This document shows, one piece after another, positions 17,665 to 27,365 of a stretch of 64,000 bases of DNA. The notes under the pieces were generated by a model, which had not been told where the DNA came from, did not search any database, and saw only the letters and a program-made list of their open reading frames with translations. How positions within the stretch are numbered: position 1 is the stretch's first letter; each line of letters begins with the position of its first letter. Where the stretch lies: NCBI RefSeq assembly GCF_009497895.1, contig NZ_CP033116.1:1736001-1800000 (forward strand). Direction: 5' to 3'. Origin of the DNA: Halopseudomonas pelagia (GTDB lineage: Bacteria; Pseudomonadota; Gammaproteobacteria; Pseudomonadales; Pseudomonadaceae). Both the position numbers and the translations under genes were made by a program.

Positions 17665-18612
17665 ATGCATCAACGTTGGCTGAGCGAGAGCTTGCGTTTT
17701 ATCGGCTGGAGGCCAGACAGCACCAGTCACCAGGAAAAGCTGATCTCCGCGCTGGGAGCGACCCTGTCGCTACTGGTTGTGTATTGGGTCACGCACATAG
17801 GCCTGGACGGCGACGGCGCACTCTGGGTCACCGGCTCAATGGGCGCCAGCGCGGTGCTGGTGTTTGCCATGCCACATGGCGCGCTTTCGCAGCCCTGGTC
17901 AGTGGTCGGCGGGCAGGTCATCTCCGCCAGCTTCGGCGTGGCTTGCATGCAATGGTTGCCCGCCGGCCCCTGGGTGGCGGCCTTGGCGGTGGGAGGCAGT
18001 ATTTTCCTGATGATGTATTTGCGTTGCTTGCACCCGCCTGGCGGGGCGACGGCAATGATTGTGGTCCTCGGCGGGCCTGCGGTGGAGAGCGCCGGATTTC
18101 ATTTTGTGCTTTATCCGATTCTGCTGGATGCGCTGGTGATCGTCGCAGCGGCGTTGTTGTTTAATAACCTGTTTGAATGGCGGCGGTATCCGTTGTCGTT
18201 ATCCCACCATCAGGTGGCGCGCCCGCCGGGCATCGCACCGGAAGATTTTCACCACGCCCTGCGGCAGATGAATTCCTACGTCGATATTGAATTCGACGAT
18301 CTGCTCAAGCTGGTCGAGTTGGCCAATAAACATGCCAAGACGGAAGGCGTTGCTGAGAATGACCTGGTGGCGGGCGCTTTTTATAGCAACGGTTTGCCGG
18401 GCAGCAATTGGTCAGTGCGTGAGGTGCTGCAGGTCGAGGCCAGGCGGCCGGGGCGCTATGGGCGGGTGCGCTATAAAACCATCAAAGGCCAGGGCGAGGG
18501 AAGCGGCGGCATGTGTCGCCTGTCGACCTTTATCACCTGGGCGCGCTACCCGGTGGCGCAGGATGAGACCGGTTGGCACAGGGTGCGCTCTGCGGATAAG
18601 CCAAAGGTCTAA
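17665..18612 (+). CDS. HPP family integral membrane protein
   Basis: The N-terminal half (about 25-175) has four membrane helices and the family motif HPPGGATA with H123. HPP proteins from cyanobacteria and plants have been linked to nitrite transport; the bacterial role is mostly unknown. The C-terminal part (about 200-315) is soluble and lacks CBS domains often fused to HPP proteins. It contains a charged segment that I do not recognise. AGAGGA lies 8 nt before the ATG. The gene stands alone and is followed 106 nt later by an intrinsic terminator. Confidence 0.85.
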   Translation: MHQRWLSESLRFIGWRPDSTSHQEKLISALGATLSLLVVYWVTHIGLDGDGALWVTGSMGASAVLVFAMPHGALSQPWSVVGGQVISASFGVACMQWLPAGPWVAALAVGGSIFLMMYLRCLHPPGGATAMIVVLGGPAVESAGFHFVLYPILLDALVIVAAALLFNNLFEWRRYPLSLSHHQVARPPGIAPEDFHHALRQMNSYVDIEFDDLLKLVELANKHAKTEGVAENDLVAGAFYSNGLPGSNWSVREVLQVEARRPGRYGRVRYKTIKGQGEGSGGMCRLSTFITWARYPVAQDETGWHRVRSADKPKV

Positions 18613-18718
18613 GCTCATTACGACGTTGGTCGAATGGCTTGACCGGTTGTTCATAAGGAGACTGGTCCAATGTTTTGGTGACCTTATCTACCCCGATGTA
18701 GATGTGCTGCTCTCCTTA

Positions 18719-18751
18719 GGCTGCTACCCGCAAGGGCGCAGCCATTTTTTT
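18719..18751 (+). terminator. Intrinsic terminator after the HPP gene
   Basis: GGCTGC (18719-18724) pairs with GCAGCC (18738-18743), followed by ATTTTTTT. It lies 106 nt after the HPP stop and 138 nt before the transporter gene. The rest of the 277-nt gap holds only a small GTTGC/GCAAC hairpin and no credible gene. Confidence 0.75.
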
Positions 18752-18889
18752 GCTACAGATGCGCCCAGATCGGTTATTACCCGGTGGAGCGGAACAGTTG
18801 CTGAGGCAACCTGAGCCCATCTGTAGCTATGGTGCTGGCTGGCGCGAGCCTACAATACCGCGTCCCTTCGCAAGCTTAGAGTTCCCACC

Positions 18890-19870
18890 ATGCACGTCTC
18901 TTCTGGTCGCTGGTTATACGGTTTCGTTCTGGCGATGATCACCACCGTGCTATGGGCCGTGCTGCCGATCATGCTCAAGGAAGTGCTCAAAGGCATGGAT
19001 CCGTACACCGTGACCTGGTATCGCCTGTTCAGCGCCGGGCTGGTGTTGTTCATCTGGTTGGCGGTGAAGCGGCGCTTGCCGTCGATTCGTGCGTTGTCGA
19101 GCAATAATCGCTGGTTGCTGGTAGTGGCGATTGTCGGGTTGGCCTGCAACTACGTATTTTATCTGATGGGCCTGAGCCGACTGACTCCAGGCACCATGCA
19201 GCTGATGATTCAGACGGCGCCGATCATGTTGATGTTCGGCAGTATGCTGGTATTCCGCGAGCGTTTTGGCCTGGGCCAGGTGTTGGGCGTATTGGTGCTG
19301 CTGCCGGGCTTTGTACTGTTCTTCAACCAGAGGCTGGTGGAGCTGTTCACGCAGATGAGCAGTTATACCCTGGGTATTCTGATTACCCTGGCTGCGGCAT
19401 TGACCTGGGCGCTGTATGGTCTGGCGCAGAAGCAGCTGCTGACCATCTGGTCTTCGGTCACCGTCATGATGGTGATTTACCTGGCCTGTTCGGTACTGTT
19501 ATTGCCGTTGACCAATCCCTTATCGGTACTGGATCTGACCGGGCTGCAATTCTGGCTATTGGTTGCCTGCTGCCTGAATACCCTGATTGCCTACGGCGCC
19601 TTCGCAGAAGCGCTGGTGCACTGGGAGGCGTCACGGGTCAGTGCGACCATCGCGACTACGCCGCTGTTTACCTTCAGCATGGTCGCCCTGGGCTCCATGC
19701 TCTGGCCGACTGTGGTGCAACCAGAGCTGCTCAATAGCCTGGCCTATCTTGGTGCGTTAATGGTGGTGGTGGGGTCGGCGCTGGTGGCGTTGGCGCCGAG
19801 CCTGATCCAGAATCTGAAGAATCGCCGTCTACGCCGGCTGGCAGTGACGCCGCCACCGGCGGGCTCCTGA
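18890..19870 (+). CDS. EamA/DMT family transporter
   Basis: The 326-aa protein is an inner-membrane carrier of the drug/metabolite transporter superfamily. It has ten predicted helices in two EamA repeats (about 10-140 and 155-295) and a basic cytosolic tail. The repeat-1 motif YNYVFYLMGLSRLTPGTMQL and the second-repeat ANTLIAYGAFAEAL-like segment are typical. Members export amino acids or metabolites; this substrate is unknown. It is convergent with fumC, with a REPIN-like inverted repeat between them that may end transcription from both sides. Confidence 0.9.
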   Translation: MHVSSGRWLYGFVLAMITTVLWAVLPIMLKEVLKGMDPYTVTWYRLFSAGLVLFIWLAVKRRLPSIRALSSNNRWLLVVAIVGLACNYVFYLMGLSRLTPGTMQLMIQTAPIMLMFGSMLVFRERFGLGQVLGVLVLLPGFVLFFNQRLVELFTQMSSYTLGILITLAAALTWALYGLAQKQLLTIWSSVTVMMVIYLACSVLLLPLTNPLSVLDLTGLQFWLLVACCLNTLIAYGAFAEALVHWEASRVSATIATTPLFTFSMVALGSMLWPTVVQPELLNSLAYLGALMVVVGSALVALAPSLIQNLKNRRLRRLAVTPPPAGS

Positions 19871-19890
19871 GGTAAGCCAACGGTTCAGAC

Positions 19891-19959
19891 TTCGCGGCCA
19901 GGCGGCCGTTCCTACCAGTGACTGCCTATTCTCTGTAGGAGCGGCCGCCCGGCCGCGAA
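19891..19959. repeat. REPIN-like inverted repeat (paired REP sequences)
   Basis: Two 25-nt arms (19891-19915 and 19935-19959) are inverted copies with only two mismatches. Each runs from GTAGGAGCGG to a GCGGCC-rich palindromic core and TTCGCG end, the form of Pseudomonas REP elements, with a 19-nt spacer. Such pairs are scattered by RAYT transposases in Pseudomonas genomes; no rayT gene is in this window. It fills the gap between the convergent EamA and fumC genes and could also act as a bidirectional terminator. Confidence 0.85.
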
Positions 19960-19964
19960 AGGGC

Positions 19965-21356
<1,392 letters not shown>

Positions 21357-21441
21357 GCTGACTCTCCGCGTTGGTGTATGGTGTCTCGGGCTGTCAGTAT
21401 AGGCCCTTGACCCTTATGACCTACGAAAGCGGGAAAAGTCC

Positions 21442-21978
21442 ATGCGAAGCTCGATCCTGCCAACGGCTGGTTGGCCAATGTTCTCGGCACTGTTTATCTC
21501 ATTGCTGCTTATCGCACCACTGGCGCAAGCGGATGAAGCTTCGCACCGGGCCAGTGCCGAGCGTTTTCTGAAACTGGCCAATGCCGACGAGATGACCGCG
21601 CCGGTGTACCAGCAGGTAGCGCGCATGCTTACCGCGCAGTTCTCGCAGATGGGTGGCTCGATGCAGTACGAGTCGATACTGCGCAAGTACCAGCAGCGCG
21701 CCCGGGCCGAGCTGGATAAAACCCTGGCATGGGACGCGATGCGCGACGAGTTGATTGATCTCTACCTGCCGCTGTTCAGTGAGCAGGAGTTCGAGCAATT
21801 GGCAGCGTTTTACCAGTCCGACGTTGGACGCAAGTTGATGACGCATTTGCCAGAGCTGACCCAAGAATCCATGGCGATCAGCAGTGGCCGCGTCGAGGAA
21901 AAAGTCGGGCCGCAGATTCAGGCGTTGATCGAAGAGATGGGCGCAGAGATCGAAGAGCAGCAAGCCGATCTGCGCTGA
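21442..21978 (+). CDS. DUF2059 domain-containing exported protein
   Basis: A 178-aa protein with an N-terminal signal peptide (cleavage near LAQADEA) and an all-helical DUF2059 region (about residues 40-150). The conserved pattern includes Y-L-P-L-F and F-x-S-D-V-G-R-K-L-M. Function is not established. The protein is expected in the periplasm. The tail is Glu/Gln-rich. The next gene on the same strand, bolA, starts 59 nt later, so both may share a transcript. Confidence 0.87.
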   Translation: MRSSILPTAGWPMFSALFISLLLIAPLAQADEASHRASAERFLKLANADEMTAPVYQQVARMLTAQFSQMGGSMQYESILRKYQQRARAELDKTLAWDAMRDELIDLYLPLFSEQEFEQLAAFYQSDVGRKLMTHLPELTQESMAISSGRVEEKVGPQIQALIEEMGAEIEEQQADLR

Positions 21979-22037
21979 CATAGCGCGCCGGGTTACACTG
22001 GGTTCATGAGTATTGAGTAACTGTATTGTGGAGAAAC

Positions 22038-22367
22038 ATGATGACTAGCAGCACAACGCCAACCCAAAACGCACTTCAGCAAGCCATGCAGAACTTGGCG
22101 CCGGAGCATCTGGAGCTGGTCAATGAAAGTCATATGCACAGCGTACCGCCGGGATCGGAATCGCACTTCAAAGCGGTGGTGGTCAGCCAGCAGTTTGTTG
22201 GCCTGAACGCGGTCAAGCGGCATCAGGCGGTCTATCGTTCGCTGGGTGATCTGATGGCAAGCATTCATGCACTGGCGCTGCATACCTACACCCCTGAAGA
22301 ATGGGCGGCTCGGCAGCAGGCGCCTGCGTCACCCAATTGCCTGGGCGGCAGCAAAGCGGACGCCTGA
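22038..22367 (+). CDS. bolA: BolA family protein
   Basis: BolA-type proteins bind [2Fe-2S] glutaredoxins and nucleic acids and affect morphology and stress responses. The 109-aa product has the family's helix-turn core: LVNESHMH, then SHFKAVVVSQQF and VKRHQAVYRSLGDLM, with the invariant His in KRHQ. The C-terminal 20 residues are variable. GGAG lies 6 nt before ATG 22038; a second ATG follows at once. The gene sits between DUF2059 and trhO as in other Pseudomonas. Confidence 0.93.
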   Translation: MMTSSTTPTQNALQQAMQNLAPEHLELVNESHMHSVPPGSESHFKAVVVSQQFVGLNAVKRHQAVYRSLGDLMASIHALALHTYTPEEWAARQQAPASPNCLGGSKADA

Positions 22368-22383
22368 CTTGGATCCTGCGCTC

Positions 22384-22392
22384 TGCTAGAAT
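22384..22392 (+). promoter_or_regulatory. Extended -10 element upstream of trhO
   Basis: TGCTAGAAT (22384-22392) is a TGn extended -10 box with one mismatch, 59 nt before the trhO start. The leader after it contains a GCGCC/GGGGGCG hairpin (about 22410-22428). No good -35 box is present at the right distance. Confidence 0.35.
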
Positions 22393-22450
22393 TCGCGCCT
22401 CAATGGGTGCGCCCTTTACGGGGGCGATAACTGTATTGCCGAGGTAATTC

Positions 22451-23404
22451 ATGTCGCAGATTGTTGTTGTAGCGCTGTACAAGTTCGTCACGCTGGAAGA
22501 TTTCGAAGCCAAACGCCAACCGCTGCTGGATGTGCTGACCCGTTACGGCGTCAAAGGCACGTTATTGCTGGCGCGTGAGGGGATCAACGGCACCATCGCC
22601 GGCCCGCGCGAAGGGATGGATCGAGTGCTCGATTGGCTGCGCGCGGATCCGCGTTTGAGCGACCTGGATCATAAGGAGTCGCTGTGTGACGAGATGCCAT
22701 TCTACCGGACCAAGGTCAAGCTGAAAAAAGAGATCGTCACCATTGGTGTGCCGGATGTCAGTCCCAACGAGACGGTAGGTACTTATGTCGAGCCGGGTGA
22801 CTGGAATGCGCTGATCAGTGATCCAGAGGTGCTGCTGATCGACACTCGCAATGACTACGAGGTGTCGATCGGTACCTTTGAAGGCGCACTCGATCCGCAG
22901 ACCAAAAGCTTCCGCGAATTTCCCGAGTACATCAAGGCCCATTACGATCCCGAGAAGCACAAAAAGGTGGCGATGTTCTGCACCGGCGGCATCCGCTGTG
23001 AAAAAGCCTCCAGCTATATGCTGCAACAGGGCTTTGACGAGGTGTATCACCTCAAGGGCGGCATCCTGAAGTACTTCGAAGAAGTGCCCGCCGAGCAAAG
23101 CAAATGGAATGGCGAGTGTTTCGTCTTTGATAACCGCGTGACGGTGCGTCATGACCTGGCACCCGGGTCGTTTGACCAGTGCCATGCCTGTCGACACCCG
23201 ATTTCGGCTGAAGAAAAAGCCGCTCCGCAGTATGAAGAAGGCGTGAGCTGCCCGCGTTGCTATGCCAGCCTGCCAGAAAAGACCCGGCGCCGGGCTGAAG
23301 AACGGCAGAAGCAGGTGCGCCTGGCCAAGCTGCGCAATCAACCGCATCCCATTGGCCAGCCACAGGCCATGGCATCCCCGGGCGGAGCCCCCAACAAACC
23401 CTGA
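22451..23404 (+). CDS. trhO: tRNA uridine(34) hydroxylase TrhO (YceA family rhodanese)
   Basis: TrhO makes the 5-hydroxyuridine of wobble position 34 in an oxygen-dependent reaction, a step toward cmo5U. The 317-aa protein has an N-terminal YceA domain (about 1-100), then a rhodanese domain with the active-site C177 in [13 protein letters not shown] Cys-rich tail (CHACRHP and CPRC) may bind zinc. A Lys/Arg/Gln-rich tail ends it. GAGG 7-8 nt before the ATG supports the start. It is followed 13 nt later by a DsbA-like gene, likely in one operon. Confidence 0.95.
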   Translation: MSQIVVVALYKFVTLEDFEAKRQPLLDVLTRYGVKGTLLLAREGINGTIAGPREGMDRVLDWLRADPRLSDLDHKESLCDEMPFYRTKVKLKKEIVTIGVPDVSPNETVGTYVEPGDWNALISDPEVLLIDTRNDYEVSIGTFEGALDPQTKSFREFPEYIKAHYDPEKHKKVAMFCTGGIRCEKASSYMLQQGFDEVYHLKGGILKYFEEVPAEQSKWNGECFVFDNRVTVRHDLAPGSFDQCHACRHPISAEEKAAPQYEEGVSCPRCYASLPEKTRRRAEERQKQVRLAKLRNQPHPIGQPQAMASPGGAPNKP

Positions 23405-23417
23405 CGGAGTTACGGCC

Positions 23418-24059
23418 ATGACCCAGCGCCTGTTGTATGTAATGGATCCCCTGTGTTCATGGTGCTGGGGTTTTGCGCCGGTGATCGATGCGATTCAGGC
23501 TGCATATCCTGAGCTAGCCATTCATATGGTCGCCGGCGGATTGCGGCCGGGGCAGCGCGACCCGCTTGATGCCGCCAGTCGCGAGGCGCTGGGCGAGCAC
23601 TGGGAAGCGGTGGAGATTGCCTCGGGTCAGCCCTTTTTGAGTCCGGACGACCTGCCTGAAGGCTTTGTCTATAATACGGAGCCACCATGCCGCGCGCTGG
23701 TGGTAGGTCGGGAGCTGGACGCCAGCAACGTATGGACGCTGGTCAAGGCCATCCAACACGCATTTTACGCCCAGGCGCTGGATGTGACGCAGACGGCGCT
23801 ATTGGTCGATCTTGCCGAACAGGTTGGTTACGACCGCCGGGCGTTCAGTGAAAGCTTCGACGCCGAAATTACTCGGGCGGCGATTGCGGCTGATTTTTCC
23901 TGGACGCGCGACCTCGGCATTGCCGGTTTTCCCACCCTGTTGGCCCAGCGCGATGGGCAATTGGCGCTGCTCACCAACGGCTATCAGTCGGCTGACGAGG
24001 TAATGCCGTTGCTGGATCGCTGGGTGGCAGCGGGAGAGGCCCGGCAGCCAGCATGCTGA
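23418..24059 (+). CDS. DsbA family oxidoreductase, FrnE-like, cytosolic
   Basis: A 213-aa thioredoxin-fold protein of the DsbA/FrnE group. The redox motif C13-S-W-C16 is in DPLCSWCWGF near the N-terminus, and the cis-proline loop GIAGFPTLL is near residue 172. There is no signal peptide, so it should work in the cytoplasm, unlike true DsbA. The frame is open upstream to 23262 inside trhO, but GGAG about 9 nt before ATG 23418 and the family start fix it. It overlaps the next gene by 7 nt, suggesting coupled translation. The partner or substrate is unknown. Confidence 0.9.
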   Translation: MTQRLLYVMDPLCSWCWGFAPVIDAIQAAYPELAIHMVAGGLRPGQRDPLDAASREALGEHWEAVEIASGQPFLSPDDLPEGFVYNTEPPCRALVVGRELDASNVWTLVKAIQHAFYAQALDVTQTALLVDLAEQVGYDRRAFSESFDAEITRAAIAADFSWTRDLGIAGFPTLLAQRDGQLALLTNGYQSADEVMPLLDRWVAAGEARQPAC

Positions 24060-24379
24060 GCACTGCGCTGCACCTGGCGTTGCATACGCTGGTTCCATTG
24101 GCGGTGGCGCTGCTGTTTTTCCGGAGCCAATGGAAGAAAGCCTGGTTGATCATGCTCCTGACCATGCTGGTCGATCTCGACCACCTGGTCGCCGAACCGA
24201 TTTTCGACCCGGGTCGCTGCTCAATCGGCTTTCATTTTCTGCACAGTTATTCCGCCATCGGCGCTTATCTGTTGATGACGCTCTGGCAGCCGCTTAGATT
24301 GGTGGGCTTGGGACTGCTGATCCATATGCTGGTGGATGCCAGCGACTGCTGGCGAATGGCAGGGTTTCCACTTTTGTAG
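24053..24379 (+). CDS. DUF6122 family small membrane protein
   Basis: The 108-aa protein has about three membrane helices and a conserved polar motif, LVDLDHLVAEPIFDPGRCSIGFHFLHS (positions about 40-66). Its Asp and His residues resemble a metal site in an integral membrane enzyme. I recognise it as DUF6122; function unknown. It starts inside the last codons of the DsbA-like gene and is followed by a strong terminator, so it ends the trhO transcript unit. Confidence 0.8.
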   Translation: MLSTALHLALHTLVPLAVALLFFRSQWKKAWLIMLLTMLVDLDHLVAEPIFDPGRCSIGFHFLHSYSAIGAYLLMTLWQPLRLVGLGLLIHMLVDASDCWRMAGFPLL

Positions 24380-24384
24380 GCAAT

Positions 24385-24416
24385 AAAAAAGGGCCGGGTA
24401 ATTCCCGGCCCTTTTT
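24385..24416 (+). terminator. Strong intrinsic terminator
   Basis: GGGCCGGG (24391-24398) pairs with CCCGGCCC (24404-24411), flanked by A6 on the left and T5 on the right, so it could work from both directions. It lies directly after the DUF6122 gene and before the 3' end of the convergent UPF0149 gene. Confidence 0.92.
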
Positions 24417-24463
24417 ATCTGCGCTGAACAAGCGCGGTGACAGTCGAATCAATGGCACCCGAT

Positions 24464-25051
24464 TCAGTGGCGTGAAAGCAGAGCCGGCTTGGGCTTGTCT
24501 TCAGGGGCGTGGAACAACAGGAAGAGTTGCGTGAGGATTTCGGGGATGTGCTGCATCATGTCCTCGACCATATCCTCATCCTGAGCGATTTCGGCAAACT
24601 CTGGCTGATCATCGAACAGTCCGGAGCCGACCATGATCGGTAACAGCAGCTCGCTCACGGTCTCTTCGTCCCGGCTGAACCAGTCTTCTTCACGCAGGAA
24701 TACACCTTCCAGAAAACCAACGCACCAGCTGCGCAGGTCCGACAGGTCCGGCTCGTCGCCGAGGGTCAGATCGCACGGTGGCTCAAGCTCTTCATCACTG
24801 GACAGGTCGCGGGCGATTTCCGCCTTGAGTTCGCGCAGCGAGCCTTCGATATCAGTTTTCTGCGCTTCGTCCTGGTAGTTGGGTTCTTCAGCAAAAAGCT
24901 CCGCGATCCATTCCTCTTCGGGTACTTCGACGGGGCTGATGCACAGCGCGGTGAGATAGCCATGGCCGGCAAGATAATCAAGCGCTTCATCGTGCAGGTC
25001 ATCGGCATCGAGAAACTGCTGCAAGCGCTCGAGTTGGTCGGCAAAGGACAT
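24464..25051 (-). CDS. UPF0149 (YecA/YgfB) family protein
   Basis: The 195-aa acidic protein belongs to the YecA/YgfB family of helical proteins. The conserved SWCVGFLEGVFLREEDWF block (about 108-125) and EELLPIM-like block follow the usual order. It lacks the C-terminal SEC-C zinc motif found in YecA itself. Function is unknown here; YgfB in P. aeruginosa affects ampD-linked regulation, but this paralogue need not share that. GAGGTG sits just before ATG 25051, which argues against the ATG four codons upstream. It is divergent from recQ. Confidence 0.86.
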   Translation of the reverse strand: MSFADQLERLQQFLDADDLHDEALDYLAGHGYLTALCISPVEVPEEEWIAELFAEEPNYQDEAQKTDIEGSLRELKAEIARDLSSDEELEPPCDLTLGDEPDLSDLRSWCVGFLEGVFLREEDWFSRDEETVSELLLPIMVGSGLFDDQPEFAEIAQDEDMVEDMMQHIPEILTQLFLLFHAPEDKPKPALLSRH

Positions 25052-25157
25052 GGGACACCTCATAATCAGAATTGTTAATCATTGTACGCGCGCACTGGTT
25101 TTTTTGCCAAAAGCGCGGTGTATTTGTGCGCAGAAACACGGATGCAATCCCGAGGGC

Positions 25158-25166
25158 TGTTATAAT
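25158..25166 (+). promoter_or_regulatory. Consensus extended -10 promoter of recQ
   Basis: TGTTATAAT is a perfect TGnTATAAT extended -10 element, 45 nt before the recQ start codon. The -35 region is poor, as is common with extended -10 promoters. Confidence 0.6.
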
Positions 25167-25210
25167 TTGCCGCCTGTAAAAGGCCAGTCCACTTCGATCA
25201 AGGGAGACTC

Positions 25211-27340
25211 ATGCGCGAGCAAGCTCTGGAACGGCTCAAGGAAATCTTCGGCTACGCCGAGTTCCGTGGTCAGCAGGCAGACATTATCGACGAGGTGGCG
25301 CAAGGCCGCGACGCGTTGGTACTGATGCCCACCGGCGGCGGCAAATCATTGTGCTACCAGATCCCTGGGTTGCTGCGTGATGGCTTGACGGTGGTGGTCT
25401 CGCCGCTTATCGCGCTGATGGACGATCAAGTCGCTACGCTCAACGAGCTGGGCCTCAAGGCCGCGGCGCTGAACTCCACCTTGACTGATCAGGCGCAGCG
25501 CGAAATCGCCGAGCAGATGCGCGCCGGCGATCTGGATTTTCTCTATCTGGCTCCCGAGCGCTTGCTTAAACCGCGCACGCTGCATTTTCTGCAGAGTTTG
25601 AAAATCAGCTTGTTCGCGATTGACGAGGCTCATTGCGTATCCCAGTGGGGGCATGATTTCCGTCCGGAATATCTTCAGCTAGGCCAGCTCGCGGAGCTGT
25701 TCCCCGATGTGCCGCGCATGGCCCTGACGGCTACCGCTGATGAGCGCACCCAGGGCGACATCACCCAGCGCTTGAAACTGGAAGCCGCGCGCTGCTTCAT
25801 CTCCGGCTTTGACCGGCCGAATATCTTTTATCGGATTGTGCCCAAGGACAAACCGCGTCAGCAGTTGTTGAACATGCTTGCCCGGCACAAGGGCAACGCC
25901 GGAATCGTCTATTGCCTGTCGCGCAAGAAAGTCGATGAAACCGCGGCCTGGCTGAGTGCGCAGGGCTGGCCGGCCTTGCCTTATCACGCCGGGCTGCCGT
26001 CGGAATTGCGGGCCACGCATCAGAAGCGTTTTCTCAATGAGGAAGGCCTGATCATGGTCGCGACCATTGCCTTCGGCATGGGCATCGATAAGTCCAACGT
26101 GCGCTTTGTCGCGCATATGGATTTGCCCAAGAGCGTTGAAGCCTATTATCAGGAAACCGGCCGAGCCGGGCGCGATGGGTTGCCGGCCGATGCCTGGATG
26201 GCCTACGGGCTGCAGGACGTGCTGATGCTGAATCAGATCATGGCCAACTCCGAGGGCGACGAACGACACAAGCGCATTGAACGGCACAAGCTGGATGCGA
26301 TGCTCGGGCTCTGTGAAATCACCACCTGCCGCCGACAGATGCTGCTCGATTATTTTGGCGAAACCATGCCCGAGCCGTGCGGCCATTGTGACAACTGCGT
26401 GGAGCCGGCAGCCACCTGGGATGGCAGCGAGGCGGCCAAGATGGCTTTATCTTCTGCCTACCGCAGCGGCCAGCGATATGGCGTAGGGCATCTGATCGAT
26501 ATTCTGCTCGGCCGCGATAATGAAAAGATTCGCAGTGCTGGCCACCAGCATCTGTCCACCTATGGTATCGGCAAGCAGCTGTCAGAACAGGAGTGGCGCT
26601 CGGTATTTCGCCAGTTGATCGCCCGTGGTCTGGCTGAGATTGATCTGGATGGCTATGGCAGCCTGCGCCTGTCGGACAGCTGCCGGCCGCTATTGCGCGG
26701 GGAAGAAACCCTGGCGCTGCGCAAGGATGTCAGCCGCTCGGCGGCGCTACCCTCGCGCTCGGAAAAGGCCGTGGTGGCCGACGCCGACAAGCCGCTGTGG
26801 GAAGCCTTGCGGGCGTTGCGCAAGCAATTGGCCGAGTCGCATGGCGTGCCGCCCTATGTCATCTTCCCCGACTCCACGCTGGTCGACATGCTGCGTCAGC
26901 GTCCGGCCAACCTGCAGGATATGGGTCTGGTCAGTGGTATTGGCGCGCACAAGCTGGAGCGCTACGGTGCCGATTTTCTGCAGGTCATGCTTGGGGAAAC
27001 GGGGGCGGTTCAGGACGCGCCACTGGATATTGCCCAGGAGGCCCAGGCGTTGGCGATGGCCGGGATGGGCGCCGAGCAGATTGCCCGGCAGCTGGATATA
27101 CCCGTCAAGCAGGTTTACCTGCAACTGGCTCAGGCCGTGGGGTTGGGTAAGTTACCGCTGAATCGGGCGATTGACTTACCACCCGGCCAACTGGAACGTA
27201 TTCAGGATGCTTTCCTGAATCTGGCGGAGGAAGATTTGCCAGGGGTGCGCACGTTGGCCAAGGAGCTGGATGAGCCGGTGGAGGAGGGCGTACTGCATTG
27301 CATACGTGCTGCCCTGATCCACGAGATTTCCGGGGCCTGA
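25211..27340 (+). CDS. recQ: ATP-dependent DNA helicase RecQ
   Basis: RecQ unwinds DNA 3' to 5' in recombination and fork repair. The 709-aa protein has motif 0 (FRGQQ at 18-22), Walker A MPTGGGKS (39-46) and the DEAH box (138-141, followed by [13 protein letters not shown]). It also has motif [12 protein letters not shown], the zinc-binding cysteines [12 protein letters not shown]...CGHCDNC, a winged-helix domain, and an HRDC domain (about 525-600). A further C-terminal helical region ends it. Length and order are typical. GGGAG 6 nt before the ATG. It is convergent with plpD, with 25 nt between stops. Confidence 0.97.
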   Translation: MREQALERLKEIFGYAEFRGQQADIIDEVAQGRDALVLMPTGGGKSLCYQIPGLLRDGLTVVVSPLIALMDDQVATLNELGLKAAALNSTLTDQAQREIAEQMRAGDLDFLYLAPERLLKPRTLHFLQSLKISLFAIDEAHCVSQWGHDFRPEYLQLGQLAELFPDVPRMALTATADERTQGDITQRLKLEAARCFISGFDRPNIFYRIVPKDKPRQQLLNMLARHKGNAGIVYCLSRKKVDETAAWLSAQGWPALPYHAGLPSELRATHQKRFLNEEGLIMVATIAFGMGIDKSNVRFVAHMDLPKSVEAYYQETGRAGRDGLPADAWMAYGLQDVLMLNQIMANSEGDERHKRIERHKLDAMLGLCEITTCRRQMLLDYFGETMPEPCGHCDNCVEPAATWDGSEAAKMALSSAYRSGQRYGVGHLIDILLGRDNEKIRSAGHQHLSTYGIGKQLSEQEWRSVFRQLIARGLAEIDLDGYGSLRLSDSCRPLLRGEETLALRKDVSRSAALPSRSEKAVVADADKPLWEALRALRKQLAESHGVPPYVIFPDSTLVDMLRQRPANLQDMGLVSGIGAHKLERYGADFLQVMLGETGAVQDAPLDIAQEAQALAMAGMGAEQIARQLDIPVKQVYLQLAQAVGLGKLPLNRAIDLPPGQLERIQDAFLNLAEEDLPGVRTLAKELDEPVEEGVLHCIRAALIHEISGA

Positions 27341-27365
27341 TTAAACAGATGAAACCGGGCAAGCC

